Assembly (NCBI GenBank): GCA_027577415.1
Contig: JANBQS010000094.1
Location: forward strand, 1 to 37,571
DNA length: 37,571 bases
Direction of reading: 5' to 3'
Source: Coemansia sp. RSA 922
Lineage: Eukaryota > Kickxellomycota > Kickxellomycetes > Kickxellales > Kickxellaceae
Shown piece by piece: positions 1 through 10,006 of this stretch (the first letter of the stretch is position 1; each line of letters opens with the position of its first letter). The notes below the pieces were generated by a model. It did not search any database and had not been told where the DNA came from. It saw only the letters and a list, made by a program, of their open reading frames with translations. The position numbers and the translations under genes were made by a program.

Positions 1-2091
1 CTGAAGATGTATGACACTTGGCCCAGATCATCTGAAATGTTCCAGTTACGTGCCATGCACCGTTGGTCAGTACGCTCATAGTACATGTTCTTGTCTTGGT
101 AGATCCAGTATGCGTGCCAGCTCTTGACAAACTCTATGCTGACGTACAGCGCAATTGGAATCACGTTTTGCAGCATGATCATGGCCGACCAGAACAATGC
201 AAACCCGTACGTGCCCTTGGCCATTGAAGTGTCCACATAGGGGCTGTTGCGGTGCTCAGGCTTTGCGTACTTTAGCCCGCCTACAAGCGCAACGATGAAC
301 GATGTGGCAAACACAAACCCAAAGCTCATCATCACTTGGATGTTCATCATCCGCTCGATGCGACTGCGCTTGTACGGCGTCGGTCCCGAGTTGAGCACAA
401 TCTTTGTCTGGTCACCAGTGTACACGACAAGCCCAATCACCCAGTCCGTGTTGCGCACAGTCATTCCACGCAGCAAGATGTTGCTGATAGAAAACGGCGA
501 CACTACCGGCTTGGCACCGTAATCGACATTGTTGGGCAGCGATTTGCCCAGCACGCTAATTCAATGGCAATGAGAACAAGCAACAATAGCATCGGGTAGA
601 ATGGTGGTTAGCAACAACAAGCCCATTGTTGATTCGCAAGTAGTAATCACCTGTTAGAAACGTGACGTCATAAGCATGTGAGGTAGAAAGGGTCCAGACC
701 GCGGTCTGTGACACACATGCAAACAAAACAGTATGGCATTTGATAACTTACTCGCTGCTCGAGTTGGTTGTGGATGTGGCGTGTGGATCGAAAGGCATAG
801 GCATTTGCAGTGCTGTCGACATTGGCTCATCGTCGCCGCCAAAGTGCGATGCAAGTGGCGGTCTGACGTTTGTCGTGGCCAGCGGCGACTGCCTGAACGG
901 TACGGTGTTCTGCTTTTGGCCTAGTACGCGCATCTCGTAGCTGTCAGCACTTAGTACTATGCTGTTGCCGTTAGAGCGTGGGCTGGTGGCCGATGTGGGA
1001 CTGATGGACGATGGGTTGAACGGCGAGGTTGGACTAATCTGTCGCTCAGATGCCAATCGCGGCGGCGTAGCGCTGCTAGGCTCTGTAGCAGGCGCAGAGT
1101 AGATGGTAATGGAGCCATTCAACTTGGTCATGTTGGAGCTGGGTGGATCAATGTCCACTACAGCCTGTAGACGACCACAGCCCTCGGCGTCACGCACGCC
1201 GGCCGTCTCGACCAGCGACGCACGGGGCTTGAGGTTAGTCTCTCCGTCAAGGTTCTTCGTCTCTACGTAGCACCCGCCGTCGTCAGCCGAAGTGGCCAGC
1301 ATCAGAATATCAGCAGGCGCAGGGTCGCCAGTCTTAAGGATAACAAAGTCGCCGATGCGCACGTTGCGCCACTTGGCCTCCTCATCCAACACTGGCGGAT
1401 TGGAGGTGTCGACAGGGTTGCGCGACTCCTCCCAGTCGTGTGGGATCTGATTATACCAGGTCTTGCGCTTCATGCGCCGTGCCAGGCGAATGCGATAGTC
1501 GAGCGTGCGTTTGGTCTTTGCTATCTCGGTCTGCTGGTCTTGCCAGAGAAGATTGACATTGCGCAAGTTGCGCACAATGCGCGTGTGCGTCTCGTTGAAC
1601 AACTTATCCGAGAGGTGCCGTTGCGTGTCCTCATACGCGTCCTTGATCGCCGTAATTGACAGCACCAAAATAATAGGTACCACAGTCAAGAAGCGGTTAC
1701 CCACCGCAAAGTAGTTGATCAATTGCAGTACTGTCAGCGCCAGAAAGTATATGTTGGCTACGCGCCGGAACTGCCGCGACAAGTTCTTTGGCAAAAAGTT
1801 CAGCAGCGTGTACTGCGACGTCGTGATTGCGTTGGTACAAAAGTGGTCGGCATGATGCGCCAAGTCGTCGGCGGGTACTGCGCGGTTGACAAATATTCTT
1901 CGTGGCGGCATGTTTGCCACGGCTTGGCGTACGCCATTGTCGTTGGTGGACTCTGATGCCTGAGCCTTATTAGAGCGCTTGAACAGCCGCTTGTACAGCG
2001 GTAGGCGGGCACTGCTGCCTGGGCTGATAGCATTACTGGCACCTGTGCCGCTGCGACTGGCGGTGGCTGGTGTGGTGGTTGCGCCGCTCAT
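1..2091 (-). CDS. DNF1: P4-type ATPase (phospholipid flippase, Dnf-like), N-terminal part, cut by the window edge
   Basis: P4-ATPases use ATP to flip phospholipids from the outer to the cytosolic leaflet of plasma or Golgi/endosomal membranes. Exon 1 is 752-2091 and exon 2 is 1-555. The intron 556-751 starts GTAAGT and ends AG, and the splice gives Asp from GA|C. Residues 1-60 are a Ser/Thr-rich tail. The P4 N-terminal block (TSQYTLLNFLPKNL...RRVANIYFL) is at about 91-118, followed by two membrane helices. The actuator motif DGETNLK is at 282-288. Exon 2 carries the ISNILLRG and VVYTG blocks, two membrane segments, and ends at DLGQVSYIF, just before the expected DKTGT phosphorylation site. 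Odd: about 115 Ser/Pro-rich residues (330-446) are inserted in the actuator domain. The assignment to P4-ATPase is firm; the Dnf subclass is my inference. Confidence 0.93.
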
Positions 2092-3398
2092 GACCGTGCG
2101 GTGGAAAGCGCGGCTTTTGGGCTACAGGCTAGAACATATAACAGATTTATAAGTGCAGGCCTTGGAGAGCGAGATGCGCCAATTTCGCACGGTACACTCT
2201 TGCAACAATGTAGGTCATAGTGATAGTGGCAGCATGCAAGATACGAAACAAGAACAAGTTTATCATCCCCCCTGGCTGCACGCTCGGGTAGGAAGTACGT
2301 TGGGTGGTGGCTTGAACAGCTGCTGCTACTACTGTATGTGGCCTATGCGGTTATAGCTCCAAGATGGCATTGGCGGATAGTTACCTTGTTACTTCAAATA
2401 CACAGAATCTTTTGTTGTTGTCGTGACCAAGCTGAGCAGTGCAGAGTTGTGCTGGGCAAGGGCCAACGGCGAGCAGTGCGGAGCAGCAGGCCAGAGAAGA
2501 CGGGTAGAGCAGTAATCGGGCCAGTAAACAATAAGGGTTTGTCGGCTTCTGCTAGAGATGGTTGCGCCTTAAAGAAAACGACAACAAACAACCGACAGCA
2601 CCCTATCCACGCGTGACAGTCTAATTCGCCTCCAGACGTTGAATGAGCCTAACGACTTCTGAATAAACCGTGTGGCTGAAGATAGAAAGCACAGGGACTT
2701 TGAATTCCTAGAGTGTCAAGGGGAACAACAAATAAAATAAAATAAAAAAGAAGTAAAGAGCAAAAGTTCCAATTGAATACCAAGAAGACAAGTGCGCGGA
2801 GACCAGATGGAAGAAGAAGGATCAGTAAACTTGGCACCCAGCACAAAAAAAAATTCAAGGTTGACAAAGAAAAAAAATCCGCAAAACTCAAGCGCAGGCG
2901 CGCGCTGAGTCAGATGGGTGCGTTGTCCGCACCACTCGGGTGAAGTTCGGAAAGCACCACAATCTCTCCTTGTTTGATCGCTCTTGGCGGGCAACTATCG
3001 TAGCCCTCATGGCCTAGGCCTCCTACTGCTATAAAGACATCGTCAAAATAAGCAAACGCCCCCCCTTGTGAATATTTTTCTTGCGTCTGCGCGTACACAT
3101 GCCCCCCCCCGCATCTGAATATTTTGTTTGTGATTTTCCGGGTGCAGCCTTGGCCTGCGTTGTCCATCGCCAATTCGCCTTATTATTTTTTTATACGACA
3201 ATCGTCTATTGCTCTGCATGCATGCTCCGGATCTTGGAAACAGTCCAATTTTAGCCTGAACCGATGCCGAACTCGTAGAGATTGTCCTCTTCGCCATTCA
3301 CACTCGTGCCTAGAGATATGAGTGGTGGTGCATGTCGACAGGTAGAATTGCTCAATAGATTTAAAAGTTAGAACCAGAAGAAATATATTAGTAGTGCC
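2092..3398. other. Intergenic: flippase promoter side and SMARCD 3' flank
   Basis: About 1.3 kb with no gene I can support. The short open frames here have no recognisable content. It should hold the flippase 5' region (left part) and the SMARCD terminator (right part). Visible structure is limited to A/T-rich runs near 2720-2880 and a pair of C-runs, each followed by TGAATATTTT, near 3059-3125. Confidence 0.6.
3059..3125. repeat. Two imperfect copies of a C-run plus TGAATATTTT
   Basis: A run of seven C (3059-3065) is followed by TGAATATTTT (3069-3078). A run of nine C (3102-3110) is followed by the same ten bases (3116-3125). The copies are 47 bp apart. The role is unknown; it could be a small local duplication. 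Confidence 0.45.
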
Positions 3399-4850
3399 CT
3401 ACATCATGCCTGGCGCCTGATGCTGCTGCAGTTGCTGCTGATACTGTTGCTGCTGCTGATGTTGCTGCTGATGTTGCTGATACTGCTGCTGATGTTGCTG
3501 CTGTTGCTGCTGTTGCTGAATCTGCTGCTGCTGCTGTTGTTGCAGAAGCTGCTGCATGCGCTCTTGTGTCTTGGTTGATAGATAGTGGAAAATGGCCTCA
3601 TCTGCCCACGGCTCGTCGTATAGTGAGCTCTCCTTGAGCCACTTAGTGGCCTCACGCTCTAGCACTTGCTTGCGCTCCGCCGACATTTCCAACGTCGTAC
3701 TGTCGGCAGCCATGATGGCACCAAGCGCAGCCTCCAGGCCGTGGCGGCGGTCGCCCAGAATGACTTCCAAGTCTTTAGTCTGGTTATCGATCCAACGGTG
3801 CACAAAGGCCACGGGGTCCTCGGAGAAGCTGCGCAGAAAGTCGCGCTTGGCACGAGCGTTGTGGATATCCAGCATCTTCAGGGACAACTGGTTCTCAATC
3901 TCGCCAAGCTCGCGTTGCCTTGTCTGCACGTTGGCCAGGGGACCAGGGCCCTGGCGCAGGGTCTCTTCAACCTCGACTTCCATGTCAAAGGCATACTGGC
4001 CCATGTGGAAGTCGCCAGAGTGCACGCGCACGGTATAGTCAATCACCAGTGGGTCTGGACGCGCCAAGAATACGTGCAGCATCTGTGGGATGGCCGTAAA
4101 TGACACAACGGGGACACCCAGCACCTGCTGCAAGCCCGAGTCGCAGCGGATCTGGTCTGGGTCGTCGGTGTCCTGGAGCCCGTTGAGCTTGATGTACTGC
4201 CACAGCTTCATAATAAAGCCGGCTTTGGAGACTGTGCCGCGAATATCAAGCAGCTCGCGCAGCAGTGGATGGTTGACCTTGAAGCGGTCGGTGGCAGTGC
4301 GCATATCCAACACAATCCGAGCGCGCACGTCCTCATCGCCGCGCCGCTTAATCTCAAACCCGTCAACATCGTTCTCCACGGCCTCGCGGCGCCACTGCAC
4401 CACGTTGTCCGTATATAGCTCGGGGTCCCGGTCCAGCTCCACTACCATAGAGTTAAGGAATTCGCTGAACTTGTGAGGCGGCGGACGCGTCTTCCACGTC
4501 GCGCCAGCAGGGTCCACCAGCCGCCCTTCCACTCGTAGCGTCCAGGAAGGCGCCTCGCCCGCATCGAGCTTTGCCTCACGCGTTTCGGCGTCAGTGTCGT
4601 ACATGGGCACTGCTGCCGACTGCTGGTTCGCCGCCAAATTGGACACGAAGATTCGCAGAATGCGCTTCTTGTACACGGGCTTTCCCAGCGCCTCCTGTAC
4701 CTCCAAGCGCTTGCGTACTATCTTTGAATCCAGCTTACGCTCCAGAGCCTGCAATTGCATAAACAATCGGGACTCTGGGATGTAGGACTCAATCTTTGGC
4801 GGCAGCGACTTTTCAATGAGCCGCTTGCGCTTTGAGTTTGATGTTGCCAT
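3399..4850 (-). CDS. SNF12: SWI/SNF-family remodeller subunit, SMARCD/BAF60 type (Snf12/Rsc6-like)
   Basis: This is a core accessory subunit of SWI/SNF or RSC nucleosome remodellers, acting in the nucleus as a bridge to transcription factors. The protein has 483 residues. The N-terminal block (RKRLIEKSLPPKI, then IPESRLFMQLQALERKLD, about 8-41) matches the family's opening. The SWIB domain spans about 190-262 (HPLLRELLDIRGTVSKAG, then LWQYIKLNGLQD). A C-terminal helical region follows. The last 50 or so residues are a polyglutamine tract broken by His and Tyr, encoded by a CTG/TTG-rich stretch on the plus strand. No intron is needed. The ATG at 4850 directly precedes the conserved N-terminal block. 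I cannot tell from the sequence whether it serves SWI/SNF or RSC. Confidence 0.92.
   Translation of the reverse strand: MATSNSKRKRLIEKSLPPKIESYIPESRLFMQLQALERKLDSKIVRKRLEVQEALGKPVYKKRILRIFVSNLAANQQSAAVPMYDTDAETREAKLDAGEAPSWTLRVEGRLVDPAGATWKTRPPPHKFSEFLNSMVVELDRDPELYTDNVVQWRREAVENDVDGFEIKRRGDEDVRARIVLDMRTATDRFKVNHPLLRELLDIRGTVSKAGFIMKLWQYIKLNGLQDTDDPDQIRCDSGLQQVLGVPVVSFTAIPQMLHVFLARPDPLVIDYTVRVHSGDFHMGQYAFDMEVEVEETLRQGPGPLANVQTRQRELGEIENQLSLKMLDIHNARAKRDFLRSFSEDPVAFVHRWIDNQTKDLEVILGDRRHGLEAALGAIMAADSTTLEMSAERKQVLEREATKWLKESSLYDEPWADEAIFHYLSTKTQERMQQLLQQQQQQQIQQQQQQQQHQQQYQQHQQQHQQQQQYQQQLQQHQAPGMM
3417..3552 (-). repeat. Imperfect CAG/CAA trinucleotide tract encoding polyglutamine
   Basis: Read on the minus strand, CAG and CAA codons alternate with occasional CAC, CAT and TAC codons, giving the Gln-rich tail of the SMARCD-like protein. 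The mixing of CAG with CAA makes the tract less prone to slippage than a pure repeat. Confidence 0.85.
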
Positions 4851-5247
4851 GAAGAAATGTTGGTATAAGAGTGCAATATTTAAATGATTTCGCTAAGTGA
4901 GGGCAAGATTGAATCAAGTGCGATTTTACGCGCGCGATTTTGTCATAAACGCCTGTTGGCTGATTTTGTGATCGGATGATCTGACAGAAGGTGGCGAGTT
5001 CCTTTGGATCAAGAAATGTGTGGTTGTTGGCGCGGTGGTGGTGAGCGGGGCTGCGGGCGCCACCAAAGGCCAGCTTTGGGGAACTTGCCGTGTCTCCCAA
5101 TTCCCCCAAGCGTTGGGTCAACAACTTTGCTGATCAACGCCAGCAGTGGCTAAAGTCCACAAACTCTTTCTCTTCTCTTTCGCCCTGTTAAAAACTTTTT
5201 CTTTCCTTCTTTTACTCTCCACCTGCAAAAGTCACTTCATTTCACAA
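4851..5247. other. Shared upstream region of two divergent genes
   Basis: It lies between the SMARCD start (minus) and the PP2C start (plus). The right end is a pyrimidine-rich leader (about 5160-5225) typical of fungal 5' UTRs. A short repeated word (GATTTT) flanks the GC-rich sequence ACGCGCGCG near 4925-4940. No TATA box is obvious. Confidence 0.5.
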
Positions 5248-7211
5248 ATGCGAGCGTTAACGCCAGTATTTTCGCAGCTCTGTCGTCAGCGTGCTCACCT
5301 GCCTCTTTTATTTCACACTAGCGCCTATGCGCGCATACGGCCCACCGCAATTCAGCGTTCGGCGCCTGCAGCGGAGCCGGTAATTGTTCAGCGAGACGTA
5401 TTGCTCCGCACAGTGGCCCCAGGCATGGGTGGCAGCAGCAGCAGTGTTCAGCCCATGGTAGAGATAAAACCATGTCCATACTACGTGGCGTACGCTGAAG
5501 AAGGCACTGTACGCGTCGACGTGCGCAAGAGCCCTCAGCTCGTTGGGCATACTAGCCTGCGTGGTACTCGGGCTTACAACCAGGACCGCGCCGAGTTCCG
5601 GCCGCTGCGTATCCCAGGAATGGTCGCCGACCGCAAAGACAAGTCCAGCGCGCAGCTCATGTACTTGGGCGTCTACGATGGGTAAGCATTTCATATAAAT
5701 ATTGCTCATCCCTCCGTCGACGCATGCATATGTGCACTTGACCAGGCGTGCCTCGCATTATCTTTTTATATCTTCCGCATGCATGTCGTTTCCTGGTACA
5801 CGTGGCGATTTCCCACCCGCAACATCTATTACTAATTTTCTTGTGTTTGTGTAGACATGGCGGCGACTCGTGCTCAGAGTACCTGAAGCAGGTATTGCAC
5901 TCAAACATCGAAGACGTAGCAGTCAGCGATCTGCCACCTGTGTTGGAGACTATGCGCCAGTACGGTAAGGACTGGAGCGACTACACGCCGCCGGCGCTCA
6001 GTGCGCTTGAGGACGCCATTCTCCGGTGTGAGATTCCCAGCTTTCTGACTATTGACGAGCGCATCACTCTGGCGTTCCTAAAGGCCGACAGCAGCATTCG
6101 CAACATGCGCTGGAGCGACAGCCAAGGGTCGACCGCCTGCACCGTGCTGCTGTGGGACTCTGAGGGATTGCCATTTTGGTCTCGCGACAGCCAGCTCAAC
6201 GTCGTCGTTTCTAATGTGGGCGACTCAAAGGCCATTTTGTGCAATGTCGACTCGCACGGTGGCCTGGCCATGCCCCTCAACGACCTACACCACCCAGGCG
6301 TGCGCACTGAGCGTGACCGCCTGCAGCACCATGGAGCATTTTTCTCGCGCGACTCCTTTGGCGAGGAGCGTGCTATGGCGCGTGTTGCAAACACCAGAGC
6401 CTTTGGCGACTGGCAGGTCAAGCGCTTTGGTGTCATCGCTGAGCCGCAGATCTCTCATTTTACCATCCAGGGCGACGAGGCCGCATTTATTGTCATTGTC
6501 TCTGACGGCTTGACCAGCGTGCTGACCGACCAGGAGATCGTTGATATTGTCAAGGGCTGCGCCAACCCTGAGAGCGCCGCTCGTAAGCTGGTTGACGTAG
6601 CTGAGCGACTGGGCTCCGATGACAATATGACTGCGCAGGTAGTGCGCTTGCCAGGCTGGGACTGTCCTATGCTCGACATCACTGCCGATCATCGTAATCA
6701 ACGCCTGGATAGCGTCGATCAGGTCAAGCGCCTGCGCGGCTCCATGCTGGCTGGTCCGCATGGCTGTAGTAGCTCGCATCATGAGCCTAGAGACGCCGTT
6801 CTTTCCTCAGTCAAGCTGGCCTCGCCCGAGCGCCTGCTTAAGCGCATCTTCACCACCCACCAGCGGCCCAAGCATGATGCCGGCTCTCCTCATTTGCGCA
6901 CTCAGCCGCAGGGCTTGCGTCTTACTGTGGCCCAAATACAACAGCGCGTGCGAGCCTCGGGCTACCGCCTAACGCTGGTGGCAGAGCCAGAGGACTTGGA
7001 GCTGGATACTGACGAGAACAGCGGAAGCGTCATCGCCGTGCCAGAGGTAATGCGTATGACTTTGTCTGTGCTAGGCATGACTGGCGCCAGCATGTCCTCG
7101 CCTCGGCTCAAGGACTGTCTTTTGACTCCTGAGCAGGAGAGCACTCAACTGTCGCTTCAAGACGCCGACAAGGCCTGGCGCCTCATCGGTTTGCATGTCA
7201 TCGAGGCCTGA
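5248..7211 (+). CDS. PTC6: Mitochondrial PP2C-type protein phosphatase (Ptc6-like)
   Basis: A Mg/Mn-dependent Ser/Thr phosphatase. Exons are 5248-5681 and 5855-7211; the intron 5682-5854 has a GTAAGC donor, a CTAAT branch site and a TAG acceptor. The splice falls inside the metal-binding motif YDGHGG (143-148), which confirms it. Total 596 residues. Other PP2C motifs are RAYNQDR (108-114), NVGDS (265-269), the Asp of SDGL (362) and DDN (400-402). I chose the ATG at 5248, not the in-frame one at 5146, because the protein then begins with a basic, acid-free presequence (MRALTPVFSQ...FHTSAYAR) like a mitochondrial targeting signal, and the earlier stretch reads like a leader. About 180 residues beyond the catalytic core are unrecognised. 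Ptc5-type pyruvate dehydrogenase phosphatase is the main alternative. Confidence 0.88.
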
Positions 7212-7434
7212 TCTCTGTGTGTGTATCACGCCCAATCTGTAGATTTCCCTTTAATTATCTCTTTGTGTATATTCAATGTCCAATTCTCTGTGCAGTGCAT
7301 TATCTACAATCGGACCATGTCTTAGCCTGATGAATTTACTTTTATCCTTGTAGAGGAGAGCGAAAAGCAGCAAGACGGATGTCAAGCAGTCGCAGAATAA
7401 GTCGGTCCACATCTTAGCCCGCATGGGCTGATCT

Positions 7435-7444
7435 GGATGGTGAT
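7435..7444 (-). promoter_or_regulatory. Candidate sterol regulatory element (weak)
   Basis: The minus strand reads ATCACCATCC, which matches the SREBP-type consensus ATCACCCCAC at 7 of 10 positions. It lies about 210 bp before the CYP51 start, a sensible place for sterol control of ERG11. Words this short arise by chance, so it is only a candidate. Confidence 0.22.
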
Positions 7445-7511
7445 CAGAGGAAAATCTCAAAGCTCCGGCTGCACAAAAACAAACAGGCACCCGGAAAACC
7501 CGCGAGTCGCC

Positions 7512-7519
7512 CATATAAG
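7512..7519 (+). promoter_or_regulatory. TATA-like box of the first CYP51 gene
   Basis: CATATAAG lies about 135 bp upstream of the CYP51 start and ahead of the pyrimidine-rich leader, the expected order for a fungal promoter. Confidence 0.4.
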
Positions 7520-7651
7520 GGCATTTATTTGTTGCTTTCCGCACTTGCCCCATCCACATCTTTCATCTCGATTAAGGAACTTGTGCTCTCTCTTTTAGCT
7601 CGGCTCTATTTACTCTTATTTTCTATTTGCGCGAATAATTCCGACTCCAAG

Positions 7652-9323
7652 ATGGGTGTATTGCAAACTGCCTGGGAGTCCTACGCGGCCTTCATGGCTC
7701 GCTCGCCCGTGTCTTGCGTGGCTGTCACTGTGTTAATTCTCGTGTCCTTTGTCATTTCGTGGGCCCAATTTGAGCAAAAAGTAAGAAGTCGTGTCGCAAG
7801 TACTACCCCAAGACGTTGGCAGTCCTGCCACATACGCATACTCTCTTACTAACGACAGCACTGTATTGCATTGTTGATATGAGCAATAGACGAACTACAA
7901 CTTGTCTGAGCCGCCCACCGTGTCGTACTATGTCCCGTTTATCGGATCGATGATCGAGTTTGGCATCAACCCTATAAAGTTCATTCGCAAGAACCAAAAG
8001 ATCCACGGCAACTTCTTTACCTTCCTAATGTTTGGGCGTCGCATGACAGTTTGTGTTGACATTGACGGCAATGACTTTGTATTTAACGCCAAACACTCGT
8101 GTGTCACGGCTGAAGACGCATACAACTCCTTGACCAAGCCTGTCTTTGGAGAGGGCGTTGTGTACGATGTACCCAACTCGGTTCTCATGGAGCAGAAGCG
8201 CATGGTCAAGGCCGGTCTGTCCATTGAAAACTTCCGCGCCTACATTCCGATCTTTATCCAAGAGGTTAACCAGTACGTTGACAAACATTGGACTAAAGAC
8301 GAGGGCACTGTTGATCTGCTTCAGTCCATCTCCGAGATGATTATCATGACGGCGTCGCATACGCTCCTTGGCCCAGAGATCCGCTCCAAGCTACACGAGG
8401 GCGTCGCTGACCTTTACCACACTCTGGACTCTTGCTTCACTCCGATTCATTTCCTGTTCGAATGGCTCCCACTTCCTTCGTACTATTCGTCTGGTAAGGC
8501 GCACGACGAACTCGACCGAATCTTTGGTACCGTCATTGCCGAGCGCCGCAAGCACACAGGTGAGAAGCATATTGACATGTTGGACGCGCTAATGGAGTCG
8601 CGCTACAAGAACGGCGAGCCGCTGAGCGACAAGCACGTTGGAAATATGCTGATTGCGCTGCTAATGGCTGGCCAGCATACGTCGGCAGCTACTACCACTT
8701 GGGCGCTACTCAATCTGGCAGCTAACCCTGATGTCGTCAACGAGGCGCGCACTGAGAACGAAGCTAGATTTGGTCGCAAGCTTGGTGCAAAGAGCTTCCC
8801 GGAGCCCAGCTACGAGGATGTCAAAGACTTTGTCGTGTTAGACAATGTCGTGCGTGAGACATTGCGCATCCGTTCGCCGCTTATAGAGCTCATGCGCAAG
8901 GTTGTCAAGCCCGTCGCTATCCCCAACACCAACTATGTAATCCCCGCCGGAAACTACATTATTGCCTCGCCCATCATCTCGTCTACCGACGAAAAGTACT
9001 ACAAGGCTGCTGAGGATTGGGTCCCAAGCCGCTGGAACACCGCCGAGAAGGAGGACAGCATGGACAAGGCTACCACTGACTACGGCTTTGGCGCAACCAC
9101 TACTTCAGCGCGCTCTCCGACTCTGCCATTTGGAGCAGGCCGTCATCGCTGCATTGGCGAGCAGTTTGCTTATGTGCAGATCAAGACAATTCTCTATGTT
9201 CTGCTGAACCGCTTTGACTTTTCGCTGGACCCCAAGCGTGGCATGCCTGAGCGCAACTATCAGTCTATGGTCGTGCTTCCCGAAGGCCCTGTTCTGTGCC
9301 GTTACAAGCGCCGCGCCGATTAA
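7652..9323 (+). CDS. ERG11: Sterol 14-alpha-demethylase CYP51 (ERG11), first tandem copy
   Basis: This cytochrome P450 removes the 14-alpha methyl of lanosterol or eburicol in ergosterol synthesis at the ER, and is the azole target. Exons are 7652-7780 and 7890-9323; the intron 7781-7889 has a GTAAGA donor, a TACTAAC branch site and an AATAG acceptor. Total 520 residues, usual for the family. Exon 1 encodes the N-terminal membrane anchor. Motifs: VVYDVPNS with Tyr135 (equivalent to Tyr132 of Candida albicans), I-helix GQHTS with His306-Thr307, ExxR at 366-369, and haem loop FGAGRHRCIG with Cys464. The haem loop has Ala where many fungi have Gly. Codon use is GC-rich like the neighbours. A paralogue follows 683 bp downstream on the same strand. 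Confidence 0.96.
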
Positions 9324-10006
9324 TATGTCTCGACGCCACTGGATCCTGTGTCGCTAGCATTTGCCTTGATATGTGCAACCGCTATTACAAAATATAATAT
9401 TTGCTTAATACGCATAGTAGTGATTTGAGTTGCCAAGTGTGATTCCCAACACAGGCTGCGTGCATTTGATCTTTATTGATAACCTAGTTTCAAAGTGTGC
9501 ACACAAGATTAGTCGGCGTATCTGCCATTAGCATCTTGAACAAGACATGTAATTACTGTCAACTGGTGCCATTCTATTGCCGAGTACTCAACACGTGTAT
9601 ATATTGGTGCTTGGCTAAAGTTTGAGCCCATGAGTCCCTTTCGCCCTGCAGTTAGATGCATTCATACTGTCATTGGTCGCCGCCATACATAAATAGAGGC
9701 ATTAAACTTGTGCAAAACTACTCCGCTACTCAGTACAAGCAGGTGGCGTATAGATTTGCCAATGCAAGTACTGGTTGATTTACACACCACCTAGATGTCA
9801 GCACAAGAATAGCATACCTCGCTAAACGCCGTTACTTCTAATGAATACATTCTCCATTATTCCTAACTATTTGACATTATAAGCAATTCTAAAAACATTT
9901 ATCTTGGCGAATATACACATCTACAATATTATCCTATCTTTTCAGTTAACATCTTCAAACATTTCTAATTGTCTTATTTACACTATTAATTGTTTCCAAG
10001 TTCTCG
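9324..10006. other. AT-rich spacer and promoter between the two CYP51 genes
   Basis: 683 bp, clearly richer in A/T than the surrounding genes. It does not visibly resemble the promoter of the first copy. It holds a reverse CCAAT word and a TATA-like word near 9672-9696. No gene is seen. Confidence 0.5.
9672..9696 (+). promoter_or_regulatory. CCAAT-like and TATA-like words upstream of the second CYP51
   Basis: ATTGG (9672-9676, a CCAAT box on the other strand) is followed by CATAAATAG (9688-9696). They lie about 310 bp before the inferred start codon, so the 5' leader would be fairly long. Confidence 0.3.

Larger units (their letters stand above)
7212..7651. other. Upstream region of the first CYP51 gene
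   Basis: This is the phosphatase 3' flank followed by the CYP51 promoter. It contains a TATA-like CATATAAG (about 7512-7519), a pyrimidine-rich leader (7560-7625) and a weak match to a sterol regulatory element (7435-7444). No gene is seen. Confidence 0.5.

Noticed and set aside
4813..5124. A 103-codon minus-strand frame upstream of the SMARCD gene
   Set aside because: It overlaps the true start in another frame and has no similarity to the known N-terminus of the family, which is complete without it.
5146..5247. In-frame N-terminal extension of the PP2C gene from an earlier ATG
   Set aside because: The extra residues would hide a clear mitochondrial presequence, and the DNA there is a pyrimidine-rich leader.
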